Shown here one piece after another: positions 58,101-64,000 of a stretch of DNA of 64,000 nt. Numbering within the stretch: position 1 is the stretch's first letter; the number at the start of each line of letters is the position of its first letter. Source of the stretch: Xestospongia bergquistia (lineage: Eukaryota; Porifera; Demospongiae; Haplosclerida; Petrosiidae); assembly GCA_963965975.1 (NCBI GenBank), contig OZ014422.1, forward strand, positions 6,055,701 through 6,119,700, written 5' to 3'. Made by a program: the position numbers and the translations under genes. The notes beneath the pieces are model-generated. The model had not been told where the DNA came from, did no database searches, and saw only the letters and a program-made list of their open reading frames with translations.

Positions 58101-60671
58101 GGATGAGGTGACTCCACTACGATAAAGAAGTATAGCACCAAACCCTTTACGAGCTATATGGATAGAGCACAATAAAATACAATTAAACAGAACAATGTAC
58201 ATAAGCAGTTTGACTGTCTAGTTACATCATAAAGTTTAAAAAATTACTTACAAATTAATCCAGAACAGGTTGTTGCAACAGCAACAGATTTGGGATAGGA
58301 AAGTCTATAAGCTAAAGAATGAAATGGCAATGCATTCAAATATATCACTAAGTAATTACAACAAATATTATTTCACCTTGTTTCTAAAGAAGCAACTTAA
58401 GATACTATTATTTTAAAACAATTTAATCGATAGCAATAGTAAGTTGCATATGAAACTATGCTTTTCAAATGACAAAAATGTTATGACATTTGAACATGAA
58501 ATATAGTGAGTCAAAATGACACGATACATTCATAATATTAGCTATAGTTATAATAATATAACTTACAGCATTCTACAGTGACATCTTTATAGTGGTAACA
58601 ATTAGTCACTGAAGTTGATGGACAGGAATTTCTAGTACCATAACATGTGTCAGAGGAAGAACTAGACATGTATGTAGTCCAAATTGGTTGACTGGAACTA
58701 CCAGATCTGAAATAACAAATAAATAACTTATCAGTCATCAACTATTAATATCATTACTAATATTATTATGAAATGTGACTACACTTACAAACTCAGGTGA
58801 TCATAATTATAGTAATAGTTATATCCCAGTTGTTTACAAATAGTTCGAGCATCAGCAGAACCAAATCCATTATCACATATTGTTCCCCATTGTCCATTAC
58901 AGTAGACTTCAACACGTCCTTGATTAACAAAGTCACCTCCCTGGAGACGTATCATACCTTCAAAAGGATTACTGTCCCAGATCCTAGTGGTATCTGTAAC
59001 AAAAATGGTAATTGTTCTAGAAAACATTTAACTCACAGCAGTACACAGTAGCATCATAAGAGTTAGTGTTAGTACATCCACTATCAATAGATGTAGAGAA
59101 AGAACACTGAAAGATAGTGAGGTAGTTGCTACTAGCACAGTTTAGATCATCCATTTTCATAAGTAAAGTATCATTCCCATAGCTAGACAGAGATATTTCA
59201 AACCTAACTTAAAAATATATACTAACTTCATTAATCCAGCTCTAGAGTAACTAGAGGCTCCAGTATATCCTAACTGATGACAAATGACATTAGCTTCACT
59301 ATAATCATAGGAAGGGTCATCACAGATATTGCCCCATCCATTATTGTAATTCACTCTCACAATACCATAGTAATAGGATTTGGAGATACTCCCATTACGA
59401 TAGAGAATTACAGCACTATTTTGTGAAGCTGTATACAAATAGAGTAACCTACTAATGTGTAATCTATACATGTTTAACAAGTTGCACTTTTAAAAAATGT
59501 TAAATGTAAGTACAGCCAAGTAGTCATTAACATTATCGTTGACTTATTGACTTAAGTTGCTTACAAAGTAATCCAGAACAAGTGGTCTTTGTATTATAAA
59601 CTTTAGAGTAAGAAGTACTATGAGCTAAAAGAAATAGCAAAGTAAATAAGTTAGTAAAGACTATTAAATTATATTAAAATTTAATCACTTACTACATTCA
59701 ACAGTGACATCTTCATAGTGGAAACAACTAGTCACTGAAGTTGATGGACAAGAATTTCTAGTACCATAACATGTGTCAGAGGAATAACTAGACATGTATG
59801 TACTCCAAATTGGTTGACTATAACTACCAGATCTATATTATGACATAAGATGAGTAATCTTAGTCACTCTATGAACAATTACATCTGAGCAATGAGTTTA
59901 GATATAAAATTTTTGTTTATTAGTTAGTACTTACAAACTAAGGTGAAATATATAACATATATAACCATATATGGTTATAAATGCAGCAGAATTATACATT
60001 GACATCATCAGATCATGTAATTAAACTCACAGACTAAGGTGATCGTAACTATAGTAATAGTTATATCCCAGTTGTTTACAGATAGTTCGAGCATCAGTAG
60101 AACCAAATCCATCATCACATATTGTTCCCCACTGTCCATTACAATAGACCTCAACACGTCCTGCATTGGAATAACTACCTCCTTGAAGACGTATCATACC
60201 ATCAAATGGACTACTGTTCCAAATCCTTGTAGTATCTACAATAAACATAATAATAGCTGTTAAGGAAAATATTTCTCACAGCAGTACACAGTAGCATCAT
60301 AAGAGTTACTGTTAATACATCCACTATCAATGTATGTAGAGAAAGAACACTGAAATATAGTGAGGTAGTTGCTACTAGCACAGTTTAGATCATCCATCCT
60401 CATAGAATAGGAATCAGTGCCATAACTAGACAGAGATAATGTAAAGTTTGATTATTATATAATTCTAACCTCACTAATCCAGCTCTAGAGTAACTAGAGG
60501 CTCCAGTATATCCTAACTGATGACAGATGACATTAGCTTCAGTAGAACTGTAGTAGGAATCATAACAGATATTACCCCATCCATAATTATAATAGATCCT
60601 CACAATACCATAGTAATAGGATGATGAGCTATATCCATAACGAGATAGCCTCAGAGCACCATTTGATAAAC
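48682..60671 (-). CDS. Gene D: multi-SRCR receptor, units 1-9, stalk and truncated tail
   Basis: The signal exon is outside the window: in B and C it lies 3.3-3.4 kb beyond b1 of unit 1, which would be past 64000. Nine units (18 SRCR domains) are traced with phase-consistent lengths. Unit 10 is deleted apart from a piece of a2; because modules are phase 1-1, unit 9 can splice to the stalk in frame. The last exon is frameshifted in the tail, so the receptor would reach the membrane but lose the distal tyrosine motifs. Confidence 0.85.
49327..49443 (-). CDS. Gene D stalk exon (short)
   Basis: 117 nt against 147 in B and C: ten codons missing from the Thr/Val-rich part, frame kept. The single Cys (CRRND) remains. 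Confidence 0.76.
49614..49732 (-). pseudogene. Truncated a2 exon, remnant of gene D unit 10
   Basis: Matches the 3' part of a2 of unit 10 (Cys-rich NLACSNS region) but breaks off after TCATCCAAATAT (plus strand) and runs straight into TAACTCTTTAAG, which in B lies beyond the unit 10 linker at about 10127. The acceptor and all other exons of the unit are gone; a 2-base loss next to the donor also changes its end. Confidence 0.75.
49870..50812 (-). CDS. Gene D unit 9
   Basis: Exons L 50765-50812, b1 50501-50711, b2 50316-50455, a1 50062-50266, a2 49870-50009. Differs from B in SSYSIAGV (b1 end) and TRGNTRC (b2). Shares QWGMICSDGF with C. Confidence 0.79.
50856..51783 (-). CDS. Gene D unit 8 with fused linker-b1 exon
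   Basis: Exons L+b1 51522-51783, b2 51333-51475, a1 51086-51287, a2 50856-50992. The linker reads T-N-K-L-Y-S-S-I-T-S-S-C. Same fused exon and same shorter a1 and a2 as in B and C. Confidence 0.79.
52226..52250. repeat. CA microsatellite
   Basis: About 12 CA units in the gene D unit 7-8 intron, near where the left half of the foldback element stands in B and C. Confidence 0.7.
52341..52495. repeat. Right half of the foldback element, gene D
   Basis: Matches the right arm at about 12512-12650 (TTTAATATTATAATATG and TATTCCTGATATTCAAAGTC types). The left arm and the hammerhead-like motif are absent. Confidence 0.6.
52523..53465 (-). CDS. Gene D unit 7
   Basis: Exons L 53418-53465, b1 53153-53360, b2 52968-53107, a1 52715-52919, a2 52523-52662. 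The b2 exon is one codon shorter than in B (S-M-R-L-K-V-N-C lacks the first D/N of the usual motif). Confidence 0.79.
53582..54571 (-). CDS. Gene D unit 6
   Basis: Exons L 54524-54571, b1 54262-54469, b2 54071-54216, a1 53818-54022, a2 53582-53721. The b1 exon is one codon shorter than in B and C (SNVANG). The a1 exon has VYCKGQWG, with Lys for Asn. Confidence 0.79.
54745..55722 (-). CDS. Gene D unit 5
   Basis: Exons L 55672-55722, b1 55414-55621, b2 55219-55364, a1 54967-55171, a2 54745-54884. The a1 exon has VEVYCNGEWG, with Glu in place of the highly conserved Gln. The b2 exon reads DDVYCAKG. Confidence 0.79.
55780..57015 (-). CDS. Gene D unit 4
   Basis: Exons L 56968-57015, b1 56626-56839, b2 56429-56574, a1 56184-56388, a2 55780-55919. 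The b1 exon is full length and open, unlike gene C. The a1-a2 intron contains an AT-only tract at about 56008-56142 that is absent from B and C. Confidence 0.79.
56008..56142. repeat. AT-only low-complexity tract in gene D intron
   Basis: About 135 bp made of TTATTA/TAATAA words with self-complementary stretches. It lengthens this intron relative to B and C. Confidence 0.6.
57300..58311 (-). CDS. Gene D unit 3
   Basis: Exons L 58252-58311, b1 57949-58153, b2 57759-57901, a1 57510-57714, a2 57300-57439. The a1 exon has RVEVYCNGQWGTICDDQFDG where B and C read GLVEVYC. The b1 exon ends GLRG before GTAAAT, as in gene A unit 3 more than in B. Confidence 0.79.
58567..59624 (-). CDS. Gene D unit 2
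   Basis: Exons L 59565-59624, b1 59227-59428, b2 59037-59182, a1 58789-58993, a2 58567-58706. The b1 exon has VNYNNGWGNICDDPSY, one residue longer than in B and C. The a2 exon ends in GCT before GTAAG. Confidence 0.79.
59693..60671 (-). CDS. Gene D unit 1
   Basis: Exons b1 60470-60671, b2 60280-60425, a1 60031-60235, a2 59693-59832. The b1 exon has YNYGWGNICYDS, with Tyr for the first conserved Asp after the Cys. The a1-a2 intron shows the exon relic (CTTACAAACTAAGGTG near 59930) and only the right arm of the hairpin. Confidence 0.79.
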
Positions 60672-63600
60672 CTAGTACCATAAATAAGATAATAATTAAA
60701 AACCACAAGTAGACACAATGTTTAAACATGTTATTGTATCAGTTATTAATAATATAGTTATAAATTTAAAAGTAATTACAAACATCTTGCAATCATCTAC
60801 AATTTAGTACTCAAAGTGCTCCAGGTAGTTCTATAATATTTTGGCCATGTGATATAGATTAAATAATGGGTTTGAGGTTTCCACAAGAAATAGAGCAAGC
60901 CTGAGTGCTCATGTTAGAGTTTTGTATGCAAACCAACTATAAACTTCTAAATCTTTTCCTAACCAATTTACATAGCAGGTTGGACCAAATGTCAAGTCAG
61001 GAGAATTATGATTGTAACGTACTATTAAAGCCTATAGTCAGACAATATAGAACTTAATAACCAGTTTATGATTACATATTTACTTGACCTTTGGAGTAAA
61101 ATGTTGTTGAGGTGTCAGTTATTATCAAAGGGAATAACATATGGTAAGTCAATTGCATGTTATAAGTGGGAAATAGAAGACACATTAGCTTGGCTTGCTT
61201 GTAAGAAGGAAATAACACATACGTCAGCTTATATATGTGTAGACTGCAAAGAAAATGATGGGACAGTCTCTTTGCCTTTCAAAATTACTGTCAGTGTCCA
61301 TTTCATATTTTATATGTCCATTTGAAATACCAGTTATGTCCATTTTCTATTTTATATGTCAATTAAAGAACACTTTAGAATCTATAAATACTAGTAACTT
61401 TTGGTACTGAGCAAATTTGCTGACAATTTAATTCAATTTAAAAATATAAGAGAGAGTCTTCAAATGATGTATATCTCTATAAACACAGAATGTGAAGCCA
61501 TTAAATCTCTAGATCAGTAGTGGATGTGGTTAGCTTATCAGAGGAACATTGACTACTTCTCAAACTGGTGTTGTGTTAGGAGAAGCATATGGACTCTTGA
61601 TAAGCTTTCGTACTCTGTTTGCTGTATAAACAGACAGCGTATTATCTAGTATGTTTTGATACTTTTGACCCACAAGGTGAGCCCACTTGATCTAATGTGT
61701 TGCTTATGCAGAATTATATTTGATGTGAATAAAAGCATGAGGTATTTTTTGAGGTATCTATAAAGAAACAATATCTCATGCTTCAAATGGCATTATTCAA
61801 AACTATAAATTGTCTAAACGAGGGACTACTTCTGCCAAAACATTTGATATGATTTACAAAAAGGAACCACTGTTAAAACATCTCAAAAAAACAGTTCTGT
61901 ACACATACAGTTACTATATATGCACAACTATTCATGATAACTGTATCCATACAAAACTGCTTTTTAGGTGTTTTAACAATGGTCTCATTTCACAAATCAG
62001 GTCACAAATCTTTTGAAAGAAGTGGTCCCTTATTGCAAATCAGGTCACGTATATAGATACATATAAATATGTAATGTATATCTATTTTTATAATTGTTTT
62101 AAATCACATGGTATATTATTATAGTAATTCACTAATTCCAAAAGTGATGAACAAACAACAAGGTATATTGTAAACAGTGAATTCTATTATGAAAACAATA
62201 TACACTACTTGTAAGAGAAGCAGATGGTTTTGGTTATGATATAGTTTATCAGTGGTTTGTTATCACGGAGTACATATCCATCCTTTTACTATATAGTGTC
62301 TAAAATGAATTGATAAAACCTAATAGTGAACTCTGTGAAGTGATAACAGTAAAAGCAAGATTATTTTAATAATCTAATTTGACGTCATCATGCAGATTAA
62401 CTTTGTTCAAAAGCTGACACAGTAGAGGGTAAAGTTACAGTATACTGTGCAAAGTGGGCCAACAATCCACCCTAACTATTTACGTGAGGCCATGATAGAG
62501 AGGAAGGGTCTGGGGACAAGCACATATAGGACTTGCACAGCCTACAAAAATCTTGCAGACCACAAAACACCTTGTGCACTTAAGAGTTCCTCCTTTTCAC
62601 TTAATGCCTATTCCATGTGAGTGTTCGATAGCTAGTAAAGTCCTTGAAGCTGCTTGAAACTCTGATCTTCAAGCAGTATGTGATATGAGGTCACTTTAGT
62701 TTATAAAAAGACGATTGTGCTTGTATTCAAAAGATTGTCATTATATCCACAGCATATCATAACACCCATTTTGTACTCGTCATTCTCTTAATACATTTTC
62801 AGGTCCAAGTATGCTCTGTATTAAGGAGAGGCAACACCACACTGAGGCTATATCTATAAACAGATGCATCCTAGTTGTTGGTTTTAAAGATTATGCATAG
62901 GCATACAGTGGATATAGTGAATTCTGTGGAAAAAAGACAACAAAAGGCTCTATCTATTTACAGTTGTAAGTTGGGATATTAGGAAAGGTCTTTCCTTTCT
63001 CAGGATGTCTCCTTGTCGAGCTCATATATATGACAAAACCACCAGTTGCGAAATATATAAGTTGGTAGGTTTCTTATAGTCATAGGTGCTATGAATTTAC
63101 TACAATAACAGTGTGATAGATAGTAGTTCATAGACCTCATGATGCCTTATTTTAATAATATTATTGTCATGTATTAATAGAAGCTGTTGTTATTATATTT
63201 GTTTTTTGTTATGTGAAAGCATTATATAATGATAGGAATAAATGCGATATTGTAATTAATACATTGTAATTGATAAGATTCATCAATGGGATGTGTGACC
63301 ACACCAGACTCCTCTAGTGGCATACTGATAGAAGGGGTTGTTTCAGTGGAACCAAAGATATTTCAAATGCCATTCATTTATAATACTAAACATCAATAGA
63401 TAAACAGTTGACTTATAAAATTAAATAGACTGGCACTAATGTTACCTAGGTCTAGTGATAGTAACCAAGGTCAAAAGCAAAGCAAATAATTTTGTGCCCT
63501 TGCAATTGCAGCAAAGAGATGTATAACTGATTTAGCAAAACAACTTACCATATGGTAAATCATTTATATTTGTGTTATTTTCTGCAAAGTCATCATTGTT

Positions 63601-64000
63601 TAAGTATACTATACAATTCAATAGCATTGTCGTGGTTACCATAATTTCATTAATATGATGTAAGCCCAATATATATTGAGTTACCACAAGTCAAAAACTA
63701 GTTTAACTCATTTTGTAAAAAGCCAATTAGAAGTCAAAAATAATTTTGTAGTTTATTGCTCAATAATAGGAAGATATGATACTATTTTAGCTATAGTAAC
63801 TAGGTAGTCAATTTCAATTGAGCTTTGATTGCATTTAATTCTTGCAAATTAATCAATTGTTGACTTAAACTACAACAGCTGGTATATTGTGGTGATTTTG
63901 AATTTAACAATAAACCATATTAGCCTTGCACTAATGACATAGTTTAATTGGATCAAAATATCAGTGCAATAATTTTTAGATTTGGTCTGTTGAAATGGTT
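60672..64000 (-). other. Gene D first intron (continues off window)
   Basis: Colinear with the first introns of B and C. TGTCCATTT repeats lie near 61290-61345, CAAATCAGGTCACAAAT near 61995, and the MITE at 62494-62843. The end of the window corresponds to about 24085 in B, so the signal exon should follow some 250-350 bp further on. Confidence 0.6.
62494..62843. mobile_element. hAT-like MITE, gene D copy (internally deleted)
   Basis: Left flank GAGGCCAT (62486-62493), right flank GAGGCTAT (62844-62851). It lacks most of the right inverted arm that B and C keep. Confidence 0.55.

Noticed and set aside
1-64000. CRISPR arrays, bacterial operons, tRNA or rRNA genes
   Set aside because: None was seen. 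The periodic repeats are exons with splice sites, and the DNA is animal.

Overview
This is animal genomic DNA. It is AT-rich and intron-dense, with splice signals, poly-A signals and animal-type transposons, and it has no bacterial features. Nearly all coding sequence lies on the minus strand and encodes scavenger receptor cysteine-rich (SRCR) domains. The very large multi-SRCR receptors, the tiny 40-50 nt introns and the BEL and Ginger elements suggest an early-branching animal. I favour a demosponge (Amphimedon-like), but that is inference.

Layout: four giant SRCR receptor genes stand head to tail on the minus strand, about 16-22 kb apart. Gene A (window start to 6860) lacks its 3' part. 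Gene B (8169-24386) is complete: I can trace 51 exons, 8109 coding nt, 2702 residues, 20 SRCR domains. Gene C (30887-47149) is a close copy of B carrying three separate coding lesions. Gene D (48682 to beyond 64000) has its signal-peptide exon just outside the window, has lost the tenth unit, and has a frameshifted tail. The order in B is: signal-peptide exon, a 3.4 kb first intron, ten repeat units, a Ser/Thr/Val-rich stalk exon, then one exon with the membrane segment, a tyrosine-rich cytoplasmic tail and the stop.

Each unit has up to five exons: a short linker (L), then SRCR type b (exons b1+b2), then SRCR type a (a1+a2). Introns between modules are all phase 1 and those inside SRCR domains are all phase 2, so every module is a symmetrical cassette that can be gained or lost without shifting frame. 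In all three genes that contain it, unit 8 has L fused to b1. Exon limits were read from GT/AG signals, and each inferred exon has the length its phases require, except in the two places where I report frameshifts.

Between B and C lie a 1.4 kb Ginger-like DNA transposon with 120-bp inverted repeats, pieces of a dead related receptor including an open membrane-tail exon, and a 5'-truncated BEL/Pao element with its 3' LTR. Introns carry small elements that order the duplications: a MITE with an 8-bp target duplication is in first introns of B, C and D but not A; a foldback element is in B and C, with half of it in D; a 148-bp insert with 16-bp target duplications is only in C.

Together the genes would make single-pass surface receptors with about 20 extracellular SRCR domains and a tail with several SH2-type tyrosine motifs. 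The tandem birth-and-death pattern (domain loss, pseudogenisation, near-identical copies) is what is expected of a recognition or immune receptor cluster. That function is inference.
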